A DNA stretch of 64,000 nucleotides, taken from assembly GCF_900184795.1 (NCBI RefSeq), contig NZ_FXXN01000026.1, positions 248,001-312,000 on the forward strand, in the 5' to 3' direction. Made by a program: the position numbers and the translations under genes. The number at the start of each line of letters is the position of its first letter. Position 1 is the first letter of the stretch. This DNA comes from Magnetospirillum sp. 15-1 (lineage in GTDB: Bacteria; Pseudomonadota; Alphaproteobacteria; Rhodospirillales; Magnetospirillaceae). Below, one piece after another: positions 17,094 to 26,289 of the stretch. The notes beneath the pieces were generated by a model. That model was not told the DNA's origin. It was given only the letters and a program-made list of their open reading frames with translations, and did no database searches.

Positions 17094-20000
17094 GAGCCTC
17101 TTCCTTTCGGTTCGGCAGACCCCGCTGCTTGATCAGGCCGTAGATGGCCGGGATGACGATCAGGGTGAGGATGGTGGACGACACCATGCCGCCGACCATG
17201 GGCATGGCGATGCGGCGCATCACCTCCGAGCCGGTGCCGGTACTCCACATGATGGGCAGCAGACCGGCCATGATCGCCACCACCGTCATCATCTTAGGCC
17301 GCACCCGCTCCACCGCGCCCTCCATGATGGCTTCGTAGAGATCGGCACGGGTGAAGGGCAGCCCCTCGGCGACGCGTTTGGCCTTCAATTCGTTCAGGGC
17401 GTGGTCGAGATAGATCAGCATCACCACGCCGGTTTCGGCGGCGACGCCAGCCAGGGCGATGTAGCCCACCGCCACAGCCACGCTCATGTTGTATCCCAGA
17501 ACCCATTGCAGCCACAGCCCGCCCACCAGGGCGAAGGGCAGCGACAGCATGACGATCAGGGTCTCGGTCACCCGCTTGAAGTTGAGGTAGAGCAGCAGGA
17601 AGATGATGGCGATGGTCAGCGGTACCACGATCTTCAGCTTCTCGATGGCGCGTTCCATGTACTCGAACTGGCCCGACCAGGTGACGAAGTAACCGGGCGG
17701 CATCTTGACCGACTCGGCCACCGCCTTCCTGGCATCGGCCACATAGCCGCCGATATCGCGGTCGCGGATGTCGACGTAGATATAGGCCGACAGCAGGGCG
17801 TTCTCCGTGCGGATGCCAGCGGGGCCCTTGGACAGCCGTACCTTGGCCAACTGGCCCAAAGGCACCTGGGCGCCGTCCATGCCCGACACCAGCACCCGGT
17901 CGGCGATGGCCTGGGGGTCGGAGCGGAACTCGCGGGGATAGCGGACATTGACCGAGAAGCGCTCGCGCCCCTCCACCGTGGTGGTGACGGTCTCGCCGCC
18001 GAGCGCGGTCAGGATCACCTCCTGGAAATCGCCGATGGTGATGCCGTAGCGGGCCAGTTGGGCGCGGTCGGGTTCGATATTGAGGTAGAAGCCGCCGCCG
18101 ATACGCTCGGCATAAGCCGAGGTGGTGCCGGGAACAGTGCGCACCACCGCCTCGATCTGGCGGGCGATCTTCTCCATCTCGTCCAGATCCTTGCCGAACA
18201 CCTTGATGCCGATGGGGGTGCGGATGCCGGTGGACAGCATGTCGATGCGGGCACGCAGCGGCATGGTCCAGGCGTTGGACACGCCGGGCATCTGCAAGGC
18301 CTTGTCCATTTCGGCGATCAGCTTGTCGGTGGTCAGGCCGGGCCGCCACTCTGCCTCGGGCTTGAGGTTGATCACCGTCTCGAACATCTCGGTGGGGGCA
18401 GGATCGGTGGCGGTCCCGGCGCGACCGGCCTTGCCCCACACCGATTCGACCTCGGGGAAGCTCTTGATGATCTTGTCCTGAGTCTGGATCAACTCGGCCG
18501 CCTTGGTGATGGACAGGCCGGGCAGGGTGGTCGGCATGTAGAGCAGGGTGCCCTCGTTGAGCGTCGGCATGAACTCGCTGCCCAGTTTGGACAGCGGGTA
18601 CCACGACGCTGCCAGGGCGGCCAAGGCCACGGCGATGGTGACGATCTTGGCCTTCATCACCCCGGTGATCATCGGCCGGTAGCTCCAGATCAGGGCCCGG
18701 TTGATGGGATTCCTGTGCTCGGGAATGATCTTGCCCCGAATGAACAGCATCATCAGCACCGGCACCAGGGTCACCGACAGCAGCGCCGCCCCCGCCATGG
18801 AAAAGGTCTTGGTGAAGGCCAGCGGCTTGAACAGCCGTCCCTCCTGGGCCTCCAGGGTGAAAACGGGGAGGAACGACACGGTGATGATCAGCAGGCCGAA
18901 GAACAGGCTCGGCCCCACCTCGATGGCGGCGGCGATCAGGGCCTCGGCCCGGCTGTCGCCCGGTTTCATGCGCTCCAGATGCTTGTGGGCGTTCTCGATC
19001 ATGACGATGGCGGCGTCCACCATGGCCCCTACCGCGATGGCGACACCGCCCAGGCTCATGATGTTCGATGTCATGCCCAGGGCCTGCATGACGATAGCGG
19101 CGATCAGCACGCCCACCGGCAGCATGATGATGGCCACCAGGGCCGAACGCAGATGCAGCAGGAACACTAGGCAAACGGCGGCGACGATCAGGCTTTCCTC
19201 GATCAGGGTGTGCTTGAGGGTCTCGACGGCCCGCAGGATCAGGTCGGAGCGGTCATAGACCGCCTTGATGGTGACGCCTTCGGGCAGGCCGGAGGAAACC
19301 TCGGCGATCTTGGCTTTGACCCGTTCGATGACGTCCAGCGCATTCTGGCCGAAGCGTTGCAGCACGATGCCGCTGACCACCTCGCCCTCGCCGTTCAGTT
19401 CGGTCAGGCCGCGCCGCTCGTCGGGGCCGAGCTCGACCCGAGCCACGTCGCGCAGCAGCACCGGGGTGCCACGTTCCGACTTCAGCACCAACTGCTCGAT
19501 ATCGGCGATGCCGCGCAGATAGCCGCGGCCACGCACCACGAATTCGGTCTCGGCCAGCTCTACCACCCGGCCGCCCACGTCGATGTTGCTCTTGCGGATG
19601 ACCTCGGTGATCTTGGCCAGCGGGATGTTGTAGGCCTGCAGGCGCTGGGGATCGACCACCACCTGGTATTGCTGGACGAAGCCGCCGACGCCGGCCACCT
19701 CGGCCACGCCCTCGGCCTTGGCCAGCTGGTAGCGCAGATACCAGTCCTGGGTGGTGCGCAGTTCGGCGAGAGTGCGGTCCTTGGCCAGCACCACGTACTG
19801 GTAGACCCAGCCCACGCCGGTGGCGTCGGGGCCCAGTGTCGGGGTCACCCCGGCCGGCAGGCGCTTGGCGGCGAAGCTGAGGTATTCCAGCACCCGCGAC
19901 CGCGCCCAGTAGATGTCGGTGCCGTCCTCGAAGATGATGTAGACGAAGCTGACCCCGAAGAACGAAAAGCCGCGCACCGTCTTGGAGCGGGGCACGCTCA

Positions 20001-20220
20001 GCATGGCGGTGGTCAGCGGATAGGTGACCTGGTCCTCCACCACCTGGGGGGCCTGACCGGGCACCTCGGTATAGAGAATCACCTGCACGTCGGAGAGGTC
20101 GGGCAGGGCGTCCAGCGGCAGATGCTTCACCGCCAGGGTGCCGGCGCCGACAATGAACAGGGTGGCTAGTAGCACCAGGAAGACATTCTTGGCGGACCAG
20201 CGGATGATGGCGGCGATCAT
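17086..20220 (-). CDS. cusA: Cu(I)/Ag(I) RND efflux pump CusA
   Basis: A 1044-aa RND pump of the heavy-metal class. The signature LPLDALPDLSDVQVILYTE and VEDQVTYPLTTAMLSVP at the N-terminus is typical of the CusA/SilA subgroup for monovalent Cu and Ag. Proton-relay helix GAMVDAAIVMIEN is present, and Met residues needed for Cu(I) transfer in CusA occur in the periplasmic clefts. It forms a trimer that takes ions from the periplasm or cytoplasm and passes them to CusB and CusC. It lies between cusB (19 nt upstream) and the cytochrome gene (overlapping by 8 nt). Full length, with no defects seen. Confidence 0.93.
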   Translation of the reverse strand: MIAAIIRWSAKNVFLVLLATLFIVGAGTLAVKHLPLDALPDLSDVQVILYTEVPGQAPQVVEDQVTYPLTTAMLSVPRSKTVRGFSFFGVSFVYIIFEDGTDIYWARSRVLEYLSFAAKRLPAGVTPTLGPDATGVGWVYQYVVLAKDRTLAELRTTQDWYLRYQLAKAEGVAEVAGVGGFVQQYQVVVDPQRLQAYNIPLAKITEVIRKSNIDVGGRVVELAETEFVVRGRGYLRGIADIEQLVLKSERGTPVLLRDVARVELGPDERRGLTELNGEGEVVSGIVLQRFGQNALDVIERVKAKIAEVSSGLPEGVTIKAVYDRSDLILRAVETLKHTLIEESLIVAAVCLVFLLHLRSALVAIIMLPVGVLIAAIVMQALGMTSNIMSLGGVAIAVGAMVDAAIVMIENAHKHLERMKPGDSRAEALIAAAIEVGPSLFFGLLIITVSFLPVFTLEAQEGRLFKPLAFTKTFSMAGAALLSVTLVPVLMMLFIRGKIIPEHRNPINRALIWSYRPMITGVMKAKIVTIAVALAALAASWYPLSKLGSEFMPTLNEGTLLYMPTTLPGLSITKAAELIQTQDKIIKSFPEVESVWGKAGRAGTATDPAPTEMFETVINLKPEAEWRPGLTTDKLIAEMDKALQMPGVSNAWTMPLRARIDMLSTGIRTPIGIKVFGKDLDEMEKIARQIEAVVRTVPGTTSAYAERIGGGFYLNIEPDRAQLARYGITIGDFQEVILTALGGETVTTTVEGRERFSVNVRYPREFRSDPQAIADRVLVSGMDGAQVPLGQLAKVRLSKGPAGIRTENALLSAYIYVDIRDRDIGGYVADARKAVAESVKMPPGYFVTWSGQFEYMERAIEKLKIVVPLTIAIIFLLLYLNFKRVTETLIVMLSLPFALVGGLWLQWVLGYNMSVAVAVGYIALAGVAAETGVVMLIYLDHALNELKAKRVAEGLPFTRADLYEAIMEGAVERVRPKMMTVVAIMAGLLPIMWSTGTGSEVMRRIAMPMVGGMVSSTILTLIVIPAIYGLIKQRGLPNRKEEAHE

Positions 20221-20239
20221 GATCGGGCTCTTCCCACTC

Positions 20240-21685
20240 TCAGTGGTTGTGGAAGCTCTGGAGTGCGGCGCGCAGATTGCTCTCGGCGTCGATCAGGAAG
20301 TTGGCGCTCACCACCACCTTTTCCCCTTCGGCCAGGCCTTCCTGGATCTGAATCAGGCCGCCGGCCCGGACGCCGACCTTGACCTCGCGCGGTTCGTAGC
20401 GGCCTTCGCCGCGCTCCACCAGCACCGCTTGCTTTGTGCCGCTGTCCAACACTGCCGAGTCGGGGATGGTCAGGACCGGCCGGTCGGCCACAGGCGAGGC
20501 CAGCTCCACCGCGCCGTAGAGGGCGGGCTTCAGGTGGCCGTCGTGGTTGGGCAGTTCGATCCGTACCTTGGCGGTGCGGGTCTCAGGCGTCACGGTGGGA
20601 TAGAGGAAGGTGACCTTGCCGGTGAAGGTCAGACCCGGCAGGGCGTTAAAATTGACGCGGGCGGTCTGGCCGAGATTGACCTGAGCCAGATCTTGCTCGA
20701 ATACCTCGGCGATCACCCAGACGGTGGAAAGATCGGCGATCTGGTAGAGCATCTCGCCCGGCATGAAACGCATGCCCTGGATGGCCCGCTTCTCCAGCAC
20801 GATGCCCGAGGCTGGCGCGGCGAAAGACAGGGTGCGGGTGATCTGGCCACCCTGACGCAGCTTCTCGATCTGGGCGGTGGGGATGTCCCAGTTCTTCAGC
20901 CGCGCCAGGGCGCCATCCGCCAGGGACCGGGCGGCATCGCGGGCCTCCGGGCTGGCGTTCTCCAGGGATTTTGCCCCCGTGGCGGCTACCAGGAATTCCT
21001 GCTCGGCCAGCACCAGATCGGGGCTGTAGACCTCCATCAGCGACTGGCCGCGTTTGACCGCCTGACCGGTCTGGTTGACGTTGAGGCGCTCGATGTAGCC
21101 CTCGAACTTGGACGCCACCACATGGAGGTTGCGCTCGTCCACCTGGACCGAGCCCACGGCGCGGATGGAGCGGGCCAGGGTGGTCATCCGGGCGGCCTCG
21201 GTGCGGACGCCCAGCTTCTGGACCTTGTCGAGGCTGACCTTCAGGGTGGTGCCGTCGTCCTCACCCTCATAGACCGGGACGTAATCCATGCCCATGCCGT
21301 CCTTCTTCGGCACCGGGGAGGTGTCGGCCAGACCCATGGGATTGCGATAGTAGAGAATCTTGCCCTTGCCAGCCGGCTTGGCGGCAACGGGTTCCGGCTC
21401 GGGATCGGCGTAGACCGGGGTGTAGTCGCGGCCCTTATCGTCCTTCTTGGGCACCGGCGAGTAATCGGCATTGCCGTCGGGATGCTGGTAGAACAAGATT
21501 TGGCGCTCTTTAGCGACCTGCGCCGCCGCGTCGTGGCCGGTATGGGAGCCGGCGGCAGCTGGCGGTGTGGCGGTATTGGTCGCCGGGGCTTTGTGCGGTT
21601 GGCCGGAACGGCCCAGCCAGTAGCCGCCGCCCAGGGCGGCGATAACGGCGACACCGCCGAGCAGGATGGCGCGTGTGGTGCTCAT
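20240..21685 (-). CDS. cusB: Cu/Ag efflux membrane fusion protein CusB with two HMBD domains
   Basis: A 481-aa periplasmic adaptor. After an N-terminal anchor (residues 6-25) and a His-containing linker (GSHTGHD) come two copies of the small heavy-metal-binding (YHS-like) domain: FYQHPDGNADYSPVPKKD (residues about 65-92) and YYRNPMGLADTSPVPKKD (about 112-139), each ending DY[TV]PVY. The adaptor core follows, with hairpin, lipoyl (FAAPASGIVLEKRAIQG) and barrel domains. One HMBD is usual; a tandem pair is less common, and the first has lost the usual Met (HPDGN in place of NPMG). The ATG overlaps the cusC stop as ATGA. Confidence 0.92.
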   Translation of the reverse strand: MSTTRAILLGGVAVIAALGGGYWLGRSGQPHKAPATNTATPPAAAGSHTGHDAAAQVAKERQILFYQHPDGNADYSPVPKKDDKGRDYTPVYADPEPEPVAAKPAGKGKILYYRNPMGLADTSPVPKKDGMGMDYVPVYEGEDDGTTLKVSLDKVQKLGVRTEAARMTTLARSIRAVGSVQVDERNLHVVASKFEGYIERLNVNQTGQAVKRGQSLMEVYSPDLVLAEQEFLVAATGAKSLENASPEARDAARSLADGALARLKNWDIPTAQIEKLRQGGQITRTLSFAAPASGIVLEKRAIQGMRFMPGEMLYQIADLSTVWVIAEVFEQDLAQVNLGQTARVNFNALPGLTFTGKVTFLYPTVTPETRTAKVRIELPNHDGHLKPALYGAVELASPVADRPVLTIPDSAVLDSGTKQAVLVERGEGRYEPREVKVGVRAGGLIQIQEGLAEGEKVVVSANFLIDAESNLRAALQSFHNH

Positions 21686-22992
21686 AGGTCGCCTCCCACC
21701 AGCTTCTCCAGTTCGGCCAAGCGCATCTGCTGCTCGAACAGCACCTTGATCAGGTCGATGTTAGATTTCCACAACTGCTGCTCGGTCTGCAGCACGTCGA
21801 TCAGATCCGACCGCCCCAGTTCATAGCCCTTGGCGGCGGCCTGAAAGCCGATCTCAGCCTGGGGTAACTGGCTTTCGCGCAGCAGCCTCTCCACCTCGCG
21901 GGCGGATTTCAGGCTGATCCAGGCATCGGCTACCTCGTTGCCCAGTTCGAGGGCGCGCAGCTCGCGTTTGGTCCGGGCGGCGCCGGCCATGGCCTTGGCC
22001 TCGCCGATTTCTGAAGTGCGCAGGTTCCATTGCAGCGGGATGTTCATGGCGACCATGGCCTCATAGCCGCGCCATTCGCCCTCGCGCTTGACCGCCCCGG
22101 CGGTCAACTCGAAATCGGGATACCAGCTTTTCTCGGCCAAACTAAGTGCCTTGTCCGAGCCCTCGATGGTCACTTGCTGCGCGATGATCTCGGGATTGGC
22201 GCTTTGGGCCCGATCCGTCAAGGCGGTGAGGTCGAGGGCTTCCATGGCCGGGATGACGCGCGGTGCCGGGGCTTCCACCAGGGGAGCATCGAGCGGACGG
22301 GCCAGCAGGCGGTTGATCTTGACCCGGGCCTTGCGGCGCTCACCGTCCATGCGGACGATCTCGGTGTCCAGCACCGACTTCTCGACCTCGGAGCGGGTAA
22401 CATCCTGCTGCCGCCCCAGGGCTTGGCCGTAGCGGGCCCGCGCCAACTTGGCCAGGGTGTCCAAGCGCCCCCGAAGATCACGGGCGGCATCAATTGCCAA
22501 GTGAGCGGAATGGTATTCGGCATAGGCCACCTTGACCTTGGCCACCAACTCGTTCTCCACCTGCCGCTTGAGGATGGCGGCCTTGCGCGCCCCGGCCTCG
22601 GCGATCTCGCGCTTCAGGTCGCGCTTGCCCCAGAACGGCAATTCCTGGCTGACCCGCAGCTTCTTGGTGGTCTGTGAGGCCGGATTAGAGGGGAAATTGC
22701 CGCCATTGCGGTTGGTGCTCCAATCCTCGACCGCCAGCGACACCTTGGGGTCGGCCAGCGAACCGGCGCCATCGACCTTGGCCAGAGCAGCAGCAGCCTC
22801 CAGGGCGGCAATCTGAAGCTCTGGGCTCATCTGGCGGGCGATGGAGATTAGGTCATCGACCGTACCGCCAACGGCAGCATTGGCCTGATGATCATGACGA
22901 TGTTGGCCTTCTTCCGCCCTGGCTGCCGATGCGAACATCAGTCCAACCGCGACCAAAGCCGTTACCGCAGGATTTCGCCGGTTCATCGCCAT
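21682..22992 (-). CDS. cusC: outer-membrane efflux protein CusC (TolC family)
   Basis: A 436-aa outer-membrane factor with a signal peptide (residues 1-26, ending ARA) and then a His-rich stretch (EEGQHRHDHQAN) at the mature N-terminus. The two-fold coiled-coil repeat is clear, with AYAEYHSAHLAIDAARDL and a C-terminal KGYELGRSDLIDVLQTEQQLW motif. It makes the exit channel for CusBA. ATG 22992 has AGAGGA upstream; an ATG two codons later is possible. It follows the FixH-like gene by 21 nt. Confidence 0.9.
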   Translation of the reverse strand: MAMNRRNPAVTALVAVGLMFASAARAEEGQHRHDHQANAAVGGTVDDLISIARQMSPELQIAALEAAAALAKVDGAGSLADPKVSLAVEDWSTNRNGGNFPSNPASQTTKKLRVSQELPFWGKRDLKREIAEAGARKAAILKRQVENELVAKVKVAYAEYHSAHLAIDAARDLRGRLDTLAKLARARYGQALGRQQDVTRSEVEKSVLDTEIVRMDGERRKARVKINRLLARPLDAPLVEAPAPRVIPAMEALDLTALTDRAQSANPEIIAQQVTIEGSDKALSLAEKSWYPDFELTAGAVKREGEWRGYEAMVAMNIPLQWNLRTSEIGEAKAMAGAARTKRELRALELGNEVADAWISLKSAREVERLLRESQLPQAEIGFQAAAKGYELGRSDLIDVLQTEQQLWKSNIDLIKVLFEQQMRLAELEKLVGGDL

Positions 22993-23013
22993 ATTTTCCT
23001 CTTCCGATTGGTA

Positions 23014-23439
23014 TCAGTGCTTGTGGTCGGCGCTACTGTGGGCAGCCGCGGCCGCGACGAAGGGCACGGATCCCGAAATGGTCGTGGCTTCACCCTGGAC
23101 CTTGGCGGACACCGTTAGGGTCCAAGGCCCCGCCATGCCGATATCCGCGGTGAAAGGGTAGATGCCCTTCCCATCAGGAGTGTTGGGCGCCACCTTGGTC
23201 GGCATTGGGGCCATGTTACCCATGGGCATTTCCATCCTGGGCTGAAAGAGAATGGCGCCCGCCACCGGCTTGCCATCGGGCAGATGGATCAGTCGTACCG
23301 CTACCGTGGCTGTGGAGGAGACCGCCACCTGAGAATCCACCGCCTCGAAACGGTAATCCTTGGGGTCGGCCAAGGCCGTACTCGAGGCGGCACCCAGGCC
23401 CACCACCATGCTCATCACCGCCATCAACTTCAGTCGCAT
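23014..23439 (-). CDS. exported FixH/YtkA-like protein
   Basis: A 141-aa protein from ATG 23439 (GGGAG upstream) with a signal peptide (residues 1-24, ending ALA). The mature part is a beta-rich domain of the FixH/YtkA type (TATVAVRLIHLPDGKPVAGAILF ... GIYPFTADIGMAGPWTLTVSAKV) with a Met-rich loop (RMEMPMGNMAPMP) and a His tail (HSSADHKH). Such proteins head copper efflux operons and may bind Cu in the periplasm. It is the first gene of the long operon 23439 to 14736 and is divergent from the two-component genes, with a TTTACA-type site in between. Confidence 0.78.
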   Translation of the reverse strand: MRLKLMAVMSMVVGLGAASSTALADPKDYRFEAVDSQVAVSSTATVAVRLIHLPDGKPVAGAILFQPRMEMPMGNMAPMPTKVAPNTPDGKGIYPFTADIGMAGPWTLTVSAKVQGEATTISGSVPFVAAAAAHSSADHKH

Positions 23440-23500
23440 CGTCGGCTCCCGATCAAGTCAAACCTGACAATCGGTATACGCCCCAGGGAGAAGGATGGCG

Positions 23501-23517
23501 TGTAAATTTATGTAAAT
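23501..23517 (-). promoter_or_regulatory. tandem TTTACA-type repeat in the cus operon promoter
   Basis: TGTAAATTTATGTAAAT: two GTAAA half-sites 10 bp apart, leftward, 62 nt before ATG 23439 and 97 nt before the divergent kinase start at 23614. A site here fits control of the efflux operon, and perhaps autoregulation, by the adjacent response regulator. Confidence 0.65.
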
Positions 23518-23613
23518 GAGCAAGACACGATTCTTTACCAAATCCCCTCTCGCACCGTAGCCACGGTGGCGGTAATGATGATCTGTAAGTCCGAAAGACC
23601 GGAGAGTTCTCGA

Positions 23614-24987
23614 ATGAGGTCATTGCTTCCCGATTCCATCGCCGGTCGGACGATGATCGTCCTGTTGATCGGGCTGACGCTGTCGCACATCGCCAGCACC
23701 TGGGTGCTGTCCTCCGACCGCCATGATACTCTCATCGAAACCAGCGAACGCCTGTGCGCCGATCATATTGCCGTCATCGCCCATCTAATCGAGCGGGCTT
23801 CTCCTCAAGACCGAGGCGCCATCGTCGGTGGGCTAGGTGGGGCACTGACCGAAATCACCCTGTCGGACCAGCCCAAGGTCGGTCTCATTCACCAGGATGA
23901 GGAGGAACTGTCGTTGATGCAAACGGCACTGCAGCCCTATTTTGGGGCGGTGGAGCATCCCCGCCTGCATGTGGTGCATCACCGAACGGAAAGCGGAGAG
24001 CAAGCTGGATTTTGGCGGAACTTAGCTGCCGGCTTCCCCCATGACCGGATTATGCAGGTGTCTTTCCAGTTGGAGAGCGGAACCTGGGTGAACTTCGACA
24101 TGGCCATGGTCCGTGCCGCCACCCTGTGGTCGCCCCATGCCGCCCTTTCGACTCTGGTGATGATGGTCGCCGTCCTGGTGTTCGGCACCTGGGCCACCGG
24201 CTGGGTGGGCCGCCCGCTGGCCACCTTCGCCACCGCAGCTGACCGCCTGGGCCGCGATGTCAATGCTCCCCGATTGCCCGAGGGCGGGCCGCGCGAGGTT
24301 CGCCGCGCCGTAGCGGCCTTCAACGAAATGCAGAGCCGTATCCGTCGCTTCGTCGAGGATCGAACCCAGATGCTGGCTGCCATCTCCCATGACCTGCGTA
24401 GCCCCATCACCCGCCTGCGTCTGCGTACAGAACTGCTACCCGAGGGTGAGGGGCGCGACAAGATGTTGCGCGACCTGGACGAGATGGAAACCATGGTGGC
24501 CTCGTCCCTGGATTTCGCCCGTGGCGAGGCGGTCGATGAAACGACCGAGACCATCGACCTCGCCGCCACGCTGGAGGCCATCTGCGACAACGCCGCCGAC
24601 ATGGGCCTCGCGGCGGAATTTGAATGGGAGCGGCGCTTGGTCTGCGCCTGCCGCCCCGCCGCGATCAAACGAGCGCTGGCCAATCTGATCGAAAATGCCG
24701 CCCGCTACGGCCGGCAGGCCAAGGTCAGGGCTCATGCGACCGATCAGGCCGTCGAGGTGGTGATCGAGGATTCCGGCCCCGGCATTCCCGAAGCCGAACT
24801 GGACAAGGTGTTTGGCCCATTCTACCGGGTCGAAGGCTCGCGCAACCGCAAGACCGGAGGAATCGGCCTGGGCCTGACAGTGGCCCGCGGCATCATCCGC
24901 GCTCATGGCGGCAATATTCTCCTCCAGAACCGCCAGGAAGGCGGCTTGCGTGTCACCGTGACCTTGCCGCAGGAGGGCGTGCCATGA
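23614..24987 (+). CDS. sensor histidine kinase (Cus/EnvZ type)
   Basis: A 457-aa membrane kinase. ATG 23614 was chosen because GGAG lies 9 nt upstream and the first membrane helix then begins at residue 13. Layout: helix 1 (about 13-33), a periplasmic sensor of about 140 residues with several His (VEHPRLHVVHHRTESGE near 114-129), helix 2 (about 176-197), HAMP (about 198-250), phospho-acceptor H259 in AAISHDLRSPITRLRLRTE, N-box NLIENAARYG (N361), DSGPGIP (386-392) and GIGLGL (416-421). All catalytic boxes are intact. It likely senses periplasmic Cu or Ag, as inferred from the divergent cus operon, and phosphorylates the regulator whose ATG overlaps its stop. Confidence 0.92.
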   Translation: MRSLLPDSIAGRTMIVLLIGLTLSHIASTWVLSSDRHDTLIETSERLCADHIAVIAHLIERASPQDRGAIVGGLGGALTEITLSDQPKVGLIHQDEEELSLMQTALQPYFGAVEHPRLHVVHHRTESGEQAGFWRNLAAGFPHDRIMQVSFQLESGTWVNFDMAMVRAATLWSPHAALSTLVMMVAVLVFGTWATGWVGRPLATFATAADRLGRDVNAPRLPEGGPREVRRAVAAFNEMQSRIRRFVEDRTQMLAAISHDLRSPITRLRLRTELLPEGEGRDKMLRDLDEMETMVASSLDFARGEAVDETTETIDLAATLEAICDNAADMGLAAEFEWERRLVCACRPAAIKRALANLIENAARYGRQAKVRAHATDQAVEVVIEDSGPGIPEAELDKVFGPFYRVEGSRNRKTGGIGLGLTVARGIIRAHGGNILLQNRQEGGLRVTVTLPQEGVP

Positions 24988-25712
24988 CCCATGTCCTGAT
25001 TGTCGATGACGACCCTGAGATCTGCGCCCTGCTGACCCAATTCCTGACGGGACAAGGCTACACCGTTGCCACGGCAGGCGACGGCGATACCATGCGCCAG
25101 GCGCTAGTGAACGAGGCTGCCGATCTGGTGATCCTCGACCTGATGCTGCCGGGTGAGGACGGCCTGTCACTGTGCCGCCACCTGCGGGCTACAACCAGCC
25201 TGCCGATCATCATGTTGACCGCCATGGGCAGCGAGACAGACCGGGTAGTGGGCTTGGAAATGGGAGCCGACGACTACCTCGCCAAACCGTTCAGCACCCG
25301 CGAACTTCTGGCCCGTATCCGCGCTGTCCTGCGCCGGGCTGGTCAGATGATGCAGAGCGCCCCCAGAGAACCCACGCCAGCAGATGAACCAGTCGAAATC
25401 CTGGAATTTTCCGGCTGGCACCTGGACGTCTCCCGCCGCCGTCTGACCTCACCTGACGGCGTCCTGGCGGAAATAACCAGCGGCGAATTCGACCTACTGC
25501 TGGCCTTCCTTCGCCATCCCCATCAGGTGCTCAGCCGCGACCAGTTGCTTGACCTGGCGCGAGGGCGGGTTTCTGGGCCGTTCGATCGCACCATCGACGT
25601 CCAGGTCGGCCGCCTGCGCCGCAAGATGGAGACTGACCCCAAAACGCCCGAATTGTTCAAGACGGTGCGCGGTGGCGGCTATGTGCTGACGGTGGATGTG
25701 AAATATAGCTGA
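24984..25712 (+). CDS. OmpR-family response regulator
   Basis: A 242-aa regulator whose ATG overlaps the kinase stop (ATGA). The receiver domain shows the acidic pocket VDDD (8-10), phospho-acceptor D52 in VILDLMLPGEDG, T79 and K101 (AKPFSTREL). The C-terminal winged helix has the usual FDLLLAFLRHPHQVLSRDQLL and FDRTIDVQVGRLRRKMETDP ... FKTVRGGGYVL. OmpR-family proteins bind tandem direct repeats spaced about 10-11 bp; the six TTTACA-type repeats at 10156, 10189, 13360, 14202, 14707 and 23501 fit this geometry and all lie upstream of metal-linked genes. It is therefore the likely master regulator of the region (inference). Confidence 0.92.
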   Translation: MTHVLIVDDDPEICALLTQFLTGQGYTVATAGDGDTMRQALVNEAADLVILDLMLPGEDGLSLCRHLRATTSLPIIMLTAMGSETDRVVGLEMGADDYLAKPFSTRELLARIRAVLRRAGQMMQSAPREPTPADEPVEILEFSGWHLDVSRRRLTSPDGVLAEITSGEFDLLLAFLRHPHQVLSRDQLLDLARGRVSGPFDRTIDVQVGRLRRKMETDPKTPELFKTVRGGGYVLTVDVKYS

Positions 25713-25762
25713 GATACGTATAAATATGGATTGGCTTGGAGAAGGTTCTCCTCCAGCCTCCT

Positions 25763-26289
25763 CCCCTCCGCCACTTCATCTTCAAGACATCTCATTCTCC
25801 GAGACCTTGCGCCGAAAGGCGCGGGGTTCCGGCGGTTTTCACCATCCATTCCGAACCGGAGAGACTGGATTTCGGAATCTTTGCGCGCCGTATTCTCCCC
25901 TTTTCTCCGTTGGCCAGTAGGGCGGTTCGGTTTGATTTCCCGACCGTGGAAACGCCGACGACCCGGATGGGGTGCCCGGGCCGTGGGATAGGTCGGTTGA
26001 TGGATGGTCAGGCGACGTTCAGCAGCGCCCGCTGATCGCTCCAATCCAGGGGCAGGTCGACATGCCGGATCAGGGTCTCGGCGGTAAGATCGGCGGGCTG
26101 ACGACCGGCGGCGATGGCCTCGACGATATCGGGGCGAGGAAGGCCAGCGGCATCAGACTGCTGACATAGCGGTCGCTGATCCCCTCCCGTTCGGCGATGG
26201 CGACCATCGAGACGGCGCGGCCGGAGATCAGATCATCAAACCATCCCCTGGCGCGGGCGATGGCCTTGAGTAGGGCCGGATCGGCCTTC
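25763..26289. repeat. dispersed repeat, copy 1 (recombinase 3' end and flank)
   Basis: About 527 bp closely similar and collinear with 38493-39020. It covers the last 280 or so bases of the serine recombinase gene and about 245 bp of non-coding flank that begins CCCCTCCGCCACTTCATC and includes a GAAAGGCGCGGGGTTCCGG stretch. The rest of the gap after the response regulator (25713-25762) shows no feature. The shared left edge probably marks an element boundary. Confidence 0.75.

Noticed and set aside
16879..19170. Long + strand open frame opposite cusA
   Set aside because: Antisense shadow of cusA with low-complexity, His/Gly-rich translation.
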